From: Alphaproteobacteria bacterium
GTDB taxonomy: Bacteria; Pseudomonadota; Alphaproteobacteria; Rickettsiales; UBA998
Direction: 5' to 3'
NCBI GenBank assembly: GCA_021730835.1
Contig: JAKFYP010000017.1
Span: 1 to 8,473 of the forward strand
DNA: 8,473 bases
Part shown: positions 1 to 5,651 of the stretch, piece after piece
Position numbering within the stretch: position 1 is the stretch's first letter
How the letters are laid out: each line of letters starts with the position of its first letter
The notes under the pieces: generated by a model
What the model was told of the DNA's origin: nothing
The model's database searches: none
Seen by the model: only the letters and a program-made list of their open reading frames with translations
Translations under genes and position numbers: made by a program

Positions 1-26
1 AAGAAAAAACCCCTCGGAGTCATGAC

Positions 27-206
27 ATGAAAAACTGGTTTGCAATTTTCCTGATACTGCTTGCCTCCTGCTCCACCAAGCCTGAAGCATACTATACATA
101 TACGCCTGCCGCCCCGGGAGAAGTTCCAGCATATATCAACATATTGTTTTCTCTGGATTGCTTCGCTGCGCTCGCAATGACGTGTGATGCAATGGTCTCG
201 AAATGA
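27..206 (+). CDS. Small predicted lipoprotein with repeat-derived C-terminus
   Basis: This is a 59-residue ORF. GGAG at 16-19 lies 7 bases before the ATG at 27 and supports that start. The protein opens with a short basic end and a hydrophobic stretch (MKNWFAIFLILLASC), and residues 12-15 (L-A-S-C) form a lipobox. It should therefore be cut by signal peptidase II and lipidated on Cys15. The next 30 residues are polar and rich in Tyr and Pro, and I recognise no family in them. From about residue 44 the reading frame enters a dispersed palindromic repeat (bases 153-182) and then a second repeat, which supplies the stop codon. The last 16 residues are thus repeat-encoded, and the original gene may have been longer. 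The lipoprotein signal is convincing. Whether the present form is functional is uncertain. Confidence 0.55.
   Translation: MKNWFAIFLILLASCSTKPEAYYTYTPAAPGEVPAYINILFSLDCFAALAMTCDAMVSK
153..182 (+). repeat. Half copy of a dispersed palindromic repeat
   Basis: GGATTGCTTC followed by CTCGCAATGACG matches the right arm of the larger palindromic element at 1539-1696 (GGATTGCTTC at 1629-1638, TCGCAATGACGAG at 1664-1676). Short palindromic elements containing this sequence are common between genes of alphaproteobacteria. Here it lies inside the reading frame of the small lipoprotein. Confidence 0.6.
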
Positions 207-277
207 TTTTTATTTTTGATGCCCTCCCCCCCAACCCCCTCCCGCAAGCGGGGAGGGGGGATGATGCAATGGTCTCA
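202..277 (+). repeat. C-rich hairpin repeat, copy 1
   Basis: This 76-base element runs from AATGATTTTTATTTTTGATG through a C-rich arm, a GCAAGC turn and a G-rich arm to GATGCAATGGTCTCA. It is nearly identical to 2051-2123 and differs mainly in the length of its C and G runs. The last 14 bases (GATGCAATGGTCTC, 263-276) also occur just left of the element at 186-199. Because the 2051 copy lacks that left repeat, this looks like an abutting truncated copy, not a target-site duplication. A hairpin here could also attenuate transcription from the lipoprotein gene. Confidence 0.75.
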
Positions 278-411
278 CAAAACCCGGTGTCCTTGTGCAA
301 AATAGTCACCATCCTCATGCATGCGCGTGCGGATTGAACCGTCGCTTCTTAGTCATTTGTAAATATTCCACGGATAGGATAGCGTGATCAGTCACACGCA
401 ACAGGTGCGGT

Positions 412-1461
412 ATGAGTCTGCTCGATACAATCTTCGGCTTCAAGCCGGTTAACATGGCCATTGATCTGGGAACGGCTAATACCTTGATATATATCCCTGA
501 AAAAGGCATCGTGCTCGATGAGCCATCCGTCGTCGCCATGAAAACCGAAAACGGTGTCGCCATCCCCTATGCGTTCGGCGATGAGGCCAAGCAGATGCTG
601 GGTCGCACACCCGAGAAGATCGAGGCAATGCGTCCGATGAAAGACGGAGTGATCGCCGACTTCCGCGTTGCCGAGGAGATGATTAAGCATTTTATCGGAC
701 GCGCCATGCCGCGCCGCACCTTCTCCGGCCCGCTGATCGTCATCTGCGTGCCTTCCGGCTCGACGCCGGTGGAACGCCGCGCCATTCAGGAATCGGCGGA
801 AAATGCCGGGGCGCGGGAAGTCTACCTGATCGAGGAACCGGTTGCCGCCGCCATCGGGGCCGGGCTGCCTGTGGCCGAACCGACCGGCTCGATGATCGTG
901 GATATTGGCGGCGGGACGACCGAAGTGGCGGTATTATCGCTGGGCGGAGTGGTCTATGCCCGCTCGGCGCGTATCGGCGGTGACAAGATGGATGAGGCGA
1001 TCATCAACTACATGCGGCGCTATTTCAACCTGCTGATCGGAGAAGCAACCGCTGAGAAAATCAAAAAAGAACTGGGCGTCGCCTGCCCGCCGCTGGATGG
1101 CACTGAGGGGCGGACGATGGAAGTCAAAGGCCGCGACCTGACTTCCGGCGTACCCAAGGAGGTGTCGGTCTCCGAGTTGCAGATGGCCGAGGCTTTGGGC
1201 GACCCGGTGCATCAGATTCTGGAAGCGGTGCGCGTGGCGCTGGAATCCACCCCGCCGGAGCTGGCCTCGGATATCGTGGATAAGGGAATTGTGATGACCG
1301 GCGGCGGCGCGATGCTGCGCCATCTTGATCTGGTGTTATCGAGCGGCACGGGCCTGCCGGTGTTTGTCGCCGACGACCCGCTGACCTGCGTGGCACGGGG
1401 AACCGGCAAGGTGCTGGAGCATCTTGACGCCTTCAGGCCCATCCTGTTTCGGCAGGAATAA
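412..1461 (+). CDS. mreB: Rod shape-determining protein MreB
   Basis: MreB is the actin-like ATPase that polymerises under the inner membrane and directs lateral peptidoglycan synthesis by the elongasome. The 349 residues match the usual length of about 345. Visible features are an N-terminal hydrophobic membrane-contact segment (residues 2-10), the phosphate-1 loop IDLGTANTLIY (17-27), the segment containing the probable catalytic Glu (EEPVAAAIGAGLP, 141-153), the phosphate-2 loop VDIGGGTTEVAV (163-174), and the adenosine motif MTGGGAMLRHLD (295-306). The chosen ATG has a weak, close Shine-Dalgarno (AGGTG at 403-407). No mreC or mreD follows, although in most alphaproteobacteria mreB heads that operon; 739 bases of repeats come next. 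It may be a second or relocated mreB copy. The family assignment is firm and the reason for its isolation is unknown. Confidence 0.96.
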   Translation: MSLLDTIFGFKPVNMAIDLGTANTLIYIPEKGIVLDEPSVVAMKTENGVAIPYAFGDEAKQMLGRTPEKIEAMRPMKDGVIADFRVAEEMIKHFIGRAMPRRTFSGPLIVICVPSGSTPVERRAIQESAENAGAREVYLIEEPVAAAIGAGLPVAEPTGSMIVDIGGGTTEVAVLSLGGVVYARSARIGGDKMDEAIINYMRRYFNLLIGEATAEKIKKELGVACPPLDGTEGRTMEVKGRDLTSGVPKEVSVSELQMAEALGDPVHQILEAVRVALESTPPELASDIVDKGIVMTGGGAMLRHLDLVLSSGTGLPVFVADDPLTCVARGTGKVLEHLDAFRPILFRQE

Positions 1462-1489
1462 AGAGTGCGGGGCAATGCAACAAAGCATG

Positions 1490-1516
1490 CCGCCTCCGAC
1501 AAAGAGCCTGAGGCGG
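1490..1516 (+). terminator. Possible terminator hairpin after mreB
   Basis: CCGCCTC (1490-1496) pairs with GAGGCGG (1510-1516) across a 13-base loop, 29 bases after the mreB stop. A run of five T lies 16 bases further on (1532-1536), which is too far for a textbook intrinsic terminator. The role is therefore uncertain. Confidence 0.3.
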
Positions 1517-1538
1517 TAGCAAATTAGAGCGTTTTTGC

Positions 1539-1696
1539 TTTAGGGCATCTTTGTAAACTCGGTTTTTCGTTATTGCGAGGAGTATTAGCGATGAAGCAAT
1601 CCAGCGAAGACAAAAACTTATTCTGACCGGATTGCTTCCCATTCGCTACGCTCAAGCTCAGGGTCGCAATGACGAGTTTTTAGAGATGCCCTTTAG
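1539..1696. repeat. MITE-like long imperfect palindrome
   Basis: Two arms of about 65 bases face each other around a turn near 1605-1626. Matching blocks from outside in are GGGCATCT (1543-1550) with AGATGCCC (1684-1691), AAACTCG with CGAGTTTTT, CGTTATTGCGA (1568-1578) with TCGCAATGACG (1664-1674, one mismatch), and GAAGCAATCC (1593-1602) with GGATTGCTTC (1629-1638), which is perfect. It encodes no credible protein. A half copy sits at 153-182. The nested inverted structure suggests a non-autonomous palindromic element that can fold in RNA and might terminate transcription from either side. Confidence 0.6.
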
Positions 1697-1724
1697 TTGT
1701 GCGTCAGGCTTGCGACCACAAACC

Positions 1725-1740
1725 CGCCGCTTATGCGGCG
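1725..1740 (+). other. GC hairpin followed by T-rich tract
   Basis: CGCCGC (1725-1730) and GCGGCG (1735-1740) enclose the loop TTAT. A T-rich stretch (TTTATTTTTCTTTT) begins about 9 bases later. It could be a weak terminator on the plus strand or part of an intergenic repeat. The stem-to-T spacing argues against a strong terminator. Confidence 0.3.
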
Positions 1741-1866
1741 TAACCGACTTTATTTTTCTTTTGGGGAAAAACAACGACAAAAGACAACCTGATTACCCAC
1801 AATTCACCGCTTGCCTCTTATTTGTTGCTTTGCGAAAAAAACAGCGGGTTACCACTCCCCCCTTGG

Positions 1867-2001
1867 AGCACCCGCCTGCGGGGTGCTGTGTCCATACAAG
1901 GCCAGCATCTCATTTCATGGATGCTGTATCTTATTGTTGCCAGCATCCCATTTCATGGATGCTGTATCTTATTGTTGCCAGCATCCCATTTCATGGATGC
2001 T
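1867..2001. repeat. Four-unit tandem hairpin array (AGCATCC family)
   Basis: Four hairpins start at 1867, 1904, 1942 and 1980, giving periods of 37, 38 and 38 bases. Each has arms AGCATCC / GGATGCT around a 7-8 base loop. Spacers of about 16 bases separate them: two are the same (GTATCTTATTGTTGCC) and the first is diverged (GTGTCCATACAAGGCC). Unit 1 reads AGCACCC / GGGTGCT, so both sides of one base pair have changed together. Unit 2 ends its left arm in T, which can still form a G-U pair. The same architecture recurs at 6991-7048. No protein frame across it is credible. Confidence 0.75.
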
Positions 2002-2003
2002 GG

Positions 2004-2060
2004 CGGGGGGAGGTTGGGAGGGGAGCGTTAAAAATCATCCTGCTGTATAGAATGATTTTT
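2004..2060. repeat. Inverted partial copy of the C-rich repeat
   Basis: The G-rich stretch at 2005-2024, followed by AAAAATCAT (2030-2038), is an inverted, diverged version of the opening of the C-rich element that starts at 2051. The two face each other, with a perfect 9-base pairing between AAAAATCAT and ATGATTTTT (2052-2060) and a 13-base spacer. Confidence 0.5.
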
Positions 2061-2123
2061 ATTTTTGATGCCCTCCCCCTAACCCCCTCCCGCAAGCGGG
2101 AGGGGGATGATGCAATGGTCTCA
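2051..2123 (+). repeat. C-rich hairpin repeat, copy 2
   Basis: This is a 73-base near-identical copy of 202-277. Its internal stem is perfect here: CCCCCTCCCGC (2082-2092) against GCGGGAGGGGG (2095-2105). It ends in GATGCAATGGTCTCA. Together with the upstream array and the inverted partial copy it fills the interval between mreB and the RTX gene. Confidence 0.75.
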
Positions 2124-2142
2124 ATATAATAATCAATGAAGA

Positions 2143-2172
2143 AATCCCCGCCACCGTACGGTGGCGGGGATT
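2143..2172 (-). terminator. Intrinsic terminator of the PD40/RTX gene
   Basis: A perfect 30-base palindrome is centred between 2157 and 2158. Its arms read AATCCCCGCCACCGT and the reverse complement, giving a 13-bp GC-rich stem with a GTAC loop. Read on the minus strand it lies 29 bases after the stop codon at 2201 and is followed by TTTCTTC and AT-rich sequence. That matches a rho-independent terminator for the minus-strand gene. Read on the plus strand it is followed by ATAATACC, which is less terminator-like. Confidence 0.75.
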
Positions 2173-2200
2173 ATAATACCGAGAGACTATGAGACTATTT

Positions 2201-4255
2201 TTATGCCAGATCGGGAGCGGCAAAGATAAAATCATCCACCGTCAGGGTATTACGATAATCACCATGCTCAAGAAAAAACTCAAAATCGGAGTAATCATCG
2301 CGGACATAGGTACGATCGGATGAAGCGCTGTAGGCCAGACGCAATTCGCCTTCCTGCGCCCCGGAAAGCACCACATTGGTATAGCCCAGCGCGGACACAT
2401 CGAGTTTATCAATACCCACCTCGAAATCCTGAATACGATCCGCGTTATTAAATACACTTGCACTCGCATCGTCGAAGACAAACGTATCCTCACCGGCATT
2501 GCCCGTCATCGTATCGCGGCCCAGCCCGCCGTTGATATGATCGGCATCATCGCCGCCGATCAGCTTGTCATTCCCTGCATCGCCGAACAGCCAGTCACTA
2601 CCGTGATAGCCGCTGAGGTAATCATCACCCTCGCCGCCATGCATGGTATCGTCACCGGAACCGCCAAGCAGGCTGTCATTCCCTGCCCCGCCGTTGAGTT
2701 CATCGTTGCCCGTCCAGCCGGTCAACTCGTCGTTGCCGCCATGACCGTTGATCGTATCATTGCCTTTAAACCCGTTGATGCTATCCCAAGCCGCCCCGCC
2801 ATCGAGCGAATCAGCGTCATCGCCGCCGCTGATTGTCATATCCTCCGCCAGCGTGGCAACGAAAATATCCTGCGCGGCATTCGTATCCCCATCCGCCAGA
2901 TTATTAGCCGTACTGTAGAAAACCACACGATCACCATCCGCATGAAAAGAAGCAAAGCCCGAAATTCCATTGATGGGCAATCCGTCCAGCCCTTGCGTAA
3001 CCAGTGTAAGCTCCCCGGTTATCAGGTCTTTGATAAATATGTTGGTAGCTCCGTTCGTGCTGCCTGCGGCAAAATTCGTTGCCTGCGATTCAAAGATGAT
3101 TTTTGTACCGTCCACCGAGAAACTTCCGCTACGGCTACCCGCATTCCCCACCACTCCGGCCTGCGTCTGGCTGACAAGCGTTGTCTCGCCCGTCGCAATG
3201 TTTTTCAGAAAAAGATCTTCCCTGAAATTCGTATCTCCTGCAATCAGATTGCTGGCGGAACTCTCGAAGAGAATATAATTTCCATTCGGCGAAAATTGTC
3301 CGCTCTGGGATGAAATATTTCCCTTCGTCCCATTCGATGCGCTGCTCACCAGCGTTAAAGCACCGGTAACCAGATCCTTGATAAACAAATCAGAGCTAAT
3401 ACCAATGTCACCTGCCACAAAATTATTCGCGGAACTTTCAAAAACCACCTTTGTTCCATCCGGTGAAAAATTGCCTCTGAATGAACCTTCATTACCAATC
3501 ACGCCATCGGCTCGTACACTGACTGTCGTCAACTCGCCGGTCAGCAGGTTCTTGACAAACAAGTCGGCCCTGTTGTTAGTATCCCCGGCATAGAAATTAT
3601 TCGAGGTGCTGGAAAAGAGCACTTTGTTCCCATCGGCAGAAAATATCGGCTGTATAGAAAAGCCGTTACCGGCAACGCCAAGCTGTGTCGTACTGATCCG
3701 GGTGTTGAGGCCGGTCGCCACGTCATGGAGAAAAACGTCATTGGCGTTGTTGGTATCTCCCGCCACCAGATTCGATGCCAGACTATTGAATACCAGTTTG
3801 CTGCCATCGGCGAATAGTTGCGCATTCTCGGTTTCGCCGTTACCGCTATTGCCCGCCAGATCATGACTTACCAGTGTCAATACCCCTGTTTGGGTGTTCT
3901 TCAGATAGATATCTGAAAAACTATTCGTGTCGTTTGGACCCAGTGTCGTTGACCGGGTATTAAATACCACCCATTCACCGTCATCGCTGACAAAATTTTT
4001 CAGTGCCGTTAAACTCGTGAAGTTTCCCTGCTCTCCGGCAGAACCCACCGATACGATCGAAATTTCACCGGTTACAAAATTCTTGAGAAATACATCCCGC
4101 AACCCGTTTGTATCGCCATCCACGAAGTTAGGTGTGTCGGTATTAAAGACAACAAAATCGCTACCTGATGCAAAGCCGGGAACGAATGAAGGAGCGCTTC
4201 CTTCCTCTCCGTTTACATCCGAACTCACCAGATCAATATCAACAACACGTAGCAT
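2201..4255 (-). CDS. Secreted PD40 propeller protein with RTX calcium-binding tract
   Basis: This 684-residue protein has three parts. Residues 20-470 hold eight repeats of about 58 residues, each with FSxDGxKVVFxS, then NxxAGDTN, then DxFxKNxxTGExTxVS. This is the pattern of PD40 (WD40-like, TolB-type) propeller blades. Residues 477-592 are an RTX tract of GGxGxDxx nonapeptides (for example GGAGNDSLLGGSGDD), which fold into a calcium-binding beta-roll outside the cell. Residues 593-684 resemble the serralysin-type C-terminal region that carries an uncleaved type I secretion signal (DRIQDFEVGIDKLDVSALG, and DDFIFA near the end). There is no Sec signal peptide, as expected. The start at 4255 is chosen for AGGAGG at 4261-4266; the frame stays open to 4342, but that extension is AT-rich and lacks a good ribosome site. 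No exporter gene is present. Adhesion or ligand binding is possible but not shown. Confidence 0.9.
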   Translation of the reverse strand: MLRVVDIDLVSSDVNGEEGSAPSFVPGFASGSDFVVFNTDTPNFVDGDTNGLRDVFLKNFVTGEISIVSVGSAGEQGNFTSLTALKNFVSDDGEWVVFNTRSTTLGPNDTNSFSDIYLKNTQTGVLTLVSHDLAGNSGNGETENAQLFADGSKLVFNSLASNLVAGDTNNANDVFLHDVATGLNTRISTTQLGVAGNGFSIQPIFSADGNKVLFSSTSNNFYAGDTNNRADLFVKNLLTGELTTVSVRADGVIGNEGSFRGNFSPDGTKVVFESSANNFVAGDIGISSDLFIKDLVTGALTLVSSASNGTKGNISSQSGQFSPNGNYILFESSASNLIAGDTNFREDLFLKNIATGETTLVSQTQAGVVGNAGSRSGSFSVDGTKIIFESQATNFAAGSTNGATNIFIKDLITGELTLVTQGLDGLPINGISGFASFHADGDRVVFYSTANNLADGDTNAAQDIFVATLAEDMTISGGDDADSLDGGAAWDSINGFKGNDTINGHGGNDELTGWTGNDELNGGAGNDSLLGGSGDDTMHGGEGDDYLSGYHGSDWLFGDAGNDKLIGGDDADHINGGLGRDTMTGNAGEDTFVFDDASASVFNNADRIQDFEVGIDKLDVSALGYTNVVLSGAQEGELRLAYSASSDRTYVRDDYSDFEFFLEHGDYRNTLTVDDFIFAAPDLA
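2480..2827 (-). repeat. DNA encoding the RTX nonapeptide repeats
   Basis: This is an internal repeat region of the gene above, coding for roughly a dozen Gly/Asp-rich nonapeptide-like units (protein residues 477-592). The DNA repeats are diverged, so the tract looks old and not recently expanded. Confidence 0.8.
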
Positions 4256-4260
4256 GATTT

Positions 4261-4266
4261 CCTCCT
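4261..4266 (-). promoter_or_regulatory. Ribosome binding site fixing the RTX gene start
   Basis: A consensus AGGAGG on the minus strand stands 5 bases before the ATG at 4255. It decides that start over the upstream in-frame codon at 4342. Confidence 0.85.
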
Positions 4267-4300
4267 GTAAAATGAAATTAATAAATATTAAGGAGCGGCG

Positions 4301-4329
4301 TTTGTAGCAAAAGTTAATTAAAAGATCAA
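4301..4329 (-). promoter_or_regulatory. Promoter candidate for the PD40/RTX gene
   Basis: On the minus strand TTGATC (4324-4329) and TACAAA (4301-4306) are separated by 17 bases, and TGC immediately precedes the -10, making it an extended -10. Each hexamer matches the sigma70 consensus at 4 of 6 positions. The leader to the ribosome site would be about 30 bases. It was found by eye in AT-rich DNA, where chance matches are frequent. Confidence 0.45.
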
Positions 4330-4358
4330 CTAAAAAATTCAATTATTTTTGGTGGAAT

Positions 4359-4375
4359 GTAAATAATTTATTTAC
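4359..4375. promoter_or_regulatory. AT-rich perfect palindrome, possible operator
   Basis: GTAAATAATTTATTTAC is a 17-base perfect palindrome centred on 4367. It lies 30 bases upstream of the -35 candidate of the RTX gene and 60 bases beyond the lysozyme stop. A dimeric regulator could bind it. Chance palindromes are more likely in AT-rich DNA. Confidence 0.3.
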
Positions 4376-4434
4376 TATTTAAGCGTGCATTTATCTAAAA
4401 GGAACTCACTCGCTTTTCAAAACATACTATAAAT

Positions 4435-4890
4435 TCAAAGGGTAACTTTCTGTGCGCCGATAAACACCTCTTGCTCCGCACGTCTTCTTGCGATCAGGCC
4501 GGGAAGCATTCTTCCTCCGGCATACACCCATTTACCAAACTCCGTCGCTGCATCGTCCCTCTCTCCGCGATTGATTTTGCGGCGCAAGGTGGAGCGCTGG
4601 AGCGCTCCTGCGCCAAGGTTATATGTGAAGCTGACTAAAGCATCGTACTGGCCATCGGTCAAATGAACATAAATCATCTGGGATACTGCCTGCTCCGCCG
4701 CTTGTACATCCAGAGATAGCAGGCGCAATGCCGCCGGTTGATCTATGCCGCCGGAGAAATCCTCACCCACCCGAATCACATGCCCGTAGCCAATCGTGTC
4801 GTAACCTGCCGGGCAGCGGTAAGGCATCGCTTCAAATCCCTCGAAGCGCTTGATTAATGCCAGCCCGGCAGGTGTTATATGGCGCGGCAC
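4435..4890 (-). CDS. Phage-type lysozyme (GH24 endolysin)
   Basis: This 151-residue muramidase hydrolyses the MurNAc-GlcNAc bond of peptidoglycan. The N-terminus ITPAGLALIKRFEGF and the motif TIGYGH (residues 32-37) are typical of GH24. Catalytic Glu17 and Thr32 align with T4 lysozyme Glu11 and Thr26, while the place of Asp20 is taken by Cys26 (in CPAG), a variant seen in many prophage endolysins. The later blocks LTDGQYDALVSFTYNLG (78-94) and LPGLIARRRAE (129-139) also fit. The start is a GTG, 3 bases after the holin stop, so translation is probably coupled. There is no signal peptide or anchor helix, so release should depend on the adjacent holin. It is the last gene of the lysis unit. Confidence 0.9.
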   Translation of the reverse strand: MPRHITPAGLALIKRFEGFEAMPYRCPAGYDTIGYGHVIRVGEDFSGGIDQPAALRLLSLDVQAAEQAVSQMIYVHLTDGQYDALVSFTYNLGAGALQRSTLRRKINRGERDDAATEFGKWVYAGGRMLPGLIARRRAEQEVFIGAQKVTL

Positions 4891-4893
4891 GGG

Positions 4894-5331
4894 TTATTTT
4901 TTCGCCTTGGCGAAGGAGCGCTGCCCGAAATAAAAGCTGATGATTCCGGCGAAAATAGCCTGATCCTCTTCCTGCCACAGGCTCGGCACGGCCCACGGCA
5001 ACGAGCCGTCTATCAGCATGAACTGATGCCATTTCACCCCGGCATAGAGCAGAAAAAACGCGTAAGCCAGCACCGGGCGCACCGTGGCATTGAGTGCATC
5101 CACCCAACGCACGCCACTGTGATAGGTTTTATAAATGGCGGTCATTTCCTTCGCCTGCGCGGCGATACGGATTTCTTCAAGCCGCTGGCTATGCCCCGCC
5201 TCCTGCTGTTTTATCTGGAGCGCCAGAATCGCCAGTTCGTGCCTGCGATCAGCGCGGTCGCGCAGCAATCCCAAAATATCCGGCGTCATCGCGCCAAAAA
5301 AACCCAACAGGGCGCTGAGAAGTGTAATCAT
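4894..5331 (-). CDS. Three-helix holin, GTA_holin_3TM type
   Basis: This 145-residue membrane protein has an N-terminal hydrophobic helix (about 2-22), a long charged helical stretch (about 24-66), a second membrane helix (about 82-100, VRPVLAYAFFLLYAG) and a third (about 124-138, IFAGIISFYFGQRSF). This layout, with the C-terminal F-x-FGxRS signature and a basic tail, matches the 3TM holins found in gene-transfer agents and alphaproteobacterial prophages. Such proteins form membrane lesions that release the endolysin. AAAGGA lies about 9 bases before the ATG. The lysozyme gene follows immediately, which supports the assignment. Confidence 0.82.
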   Translation of the reverse strand: MITLLSALLGFFGAMTPDILGLLRDRADRRHELAILALQIKQQEAGHSQRLEEIRIAAQAKEMTAIYKTYHSGVRWVDALNATVRPVLAYAFFLLYAGVKWHQFMLIDGSLPWAVPSLWQEEDQAIFAGIISFYFGQRSFAKAKK

Positions 5332-5366
5332 CTTTTTTTCCTTTGTTACTTGGTACTTCTTGCCCC

Positions 5367-5651
5367 CTACCCTCGCACATACTCAACCAGCGCATTCCAG
5401 AGCAGATAGAGGATAGCGGAGAGCATCAGCGTCAGCACCGAGCGGCGCACGATGCTGCGGGCATCCTCTCCGGCTTTGCGCAGGCGGCGCAGGTAATACA
5501 TGTCAGCCTGCAACGCTCCCGGATGGCGCATATCGAACCCCAACCCCAAGAGCGTTTCCTGCACGGCATCGCGCACCAACAAGCGCACTGCCTCACTGCT
5601 CAACCCCTTGAATTCGAGCCGGGGTAACTCCATATCTTCTTTATCAGGCAT
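5367..5651 (-). CDS. Small C-terminally anchored phage protein, DUF6127-like
   Basis: This 94-residue protein has a soluble helical N-terminus (residues 1-69, rich in charged residues) and one C-terminal membrane helix (about 71-86, VLTLMLSAILYLLW). The segment around 36-65 (LGFDMRHPGALQADMYYLRRLRKA) recalls DUF6127, a small family found next to DUF2793 and holin genes in alphaproteobacterial prophages; that match is from memory and tentative. The start at 5651 is chosen because its ATG overlaps the TGA of the upstream gene in ATGCCTGA, a translational-coupling arrangement. Opening at 5726 would add 25 residues inside the previous gene. The function is unknown; position suggests a role with the holin or at the tail-lysis junction. 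Confidence 0.68.
   Translation of the reverse strand: MPDKEDMELPRLEFKGLSSEAVRLLVRDAVQETLLGLGFDMRHPGALQADMYYLRRLRKAGEDARSIVRRSVLTLMLSAILYLLWNALVEYVRG

Larger units (their letters stand above)
1462..2200. other. 739-base repeat-filled intergenic region
   Basis: No credible gene lies here. The interval consists of a weak hairpin after mreB, the 158-base MITE-like palindrome, a short GC hairpin, the four-unit hairpin array, an inverted and a direct copy of the C-rich element, the RTX terminator, and a small tandem GAGACTAT pair (2183-2198). About 1741-1860 is left without any feature I can identify. Confidence 0.7.

Noticed and set aside
136..318. 60-residue minus-strand ORF
   Set aside because: It is the translation of the C-rich repeat (SPLPACGRGLGG), a well-known spurious product of such palindromes.
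334..380. Promoter for mreB (TTGAAC with TAAATA or TAGGAT)
   Set aside because: The spacing is 20 bases or more, and no -35 of useful quality stands at 16-18 bases from either -10 candidate.
1705..1760. Integron attC site
   Set aside because: There is a GC hairpin near GTAAC-like bases, but no paired R and L core boxes, no cassette gene and no integrase.
1867..2001. CRISPR-like array
   Set aside because: Spacers are only about 16 bases, two are the same, the repeats are full hairpins with varying loops, and no cas gene is present.
1632..2129. 165-residue plus-strand ORF between mreB and the RTX gene
   Set aside because: It runs through the palindromic element, the hairpin array and the C-rich repeat; its protein is repeat translation, with no ribosome site and no natural composition.
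2537..3313. 258-residue plus-strand ORF
   Set aside because: It is the antisense shadow of the RTX and PD40 repeats, whose regular composition keeps the opposite frame open.
4256..4342. Upstream start of the RTX protein at 4342
   Set aside because: The extra 29 residues come from AT-rich DNA containing the promoter candidate; the ATG at 4255 has a consensus ribosome site.
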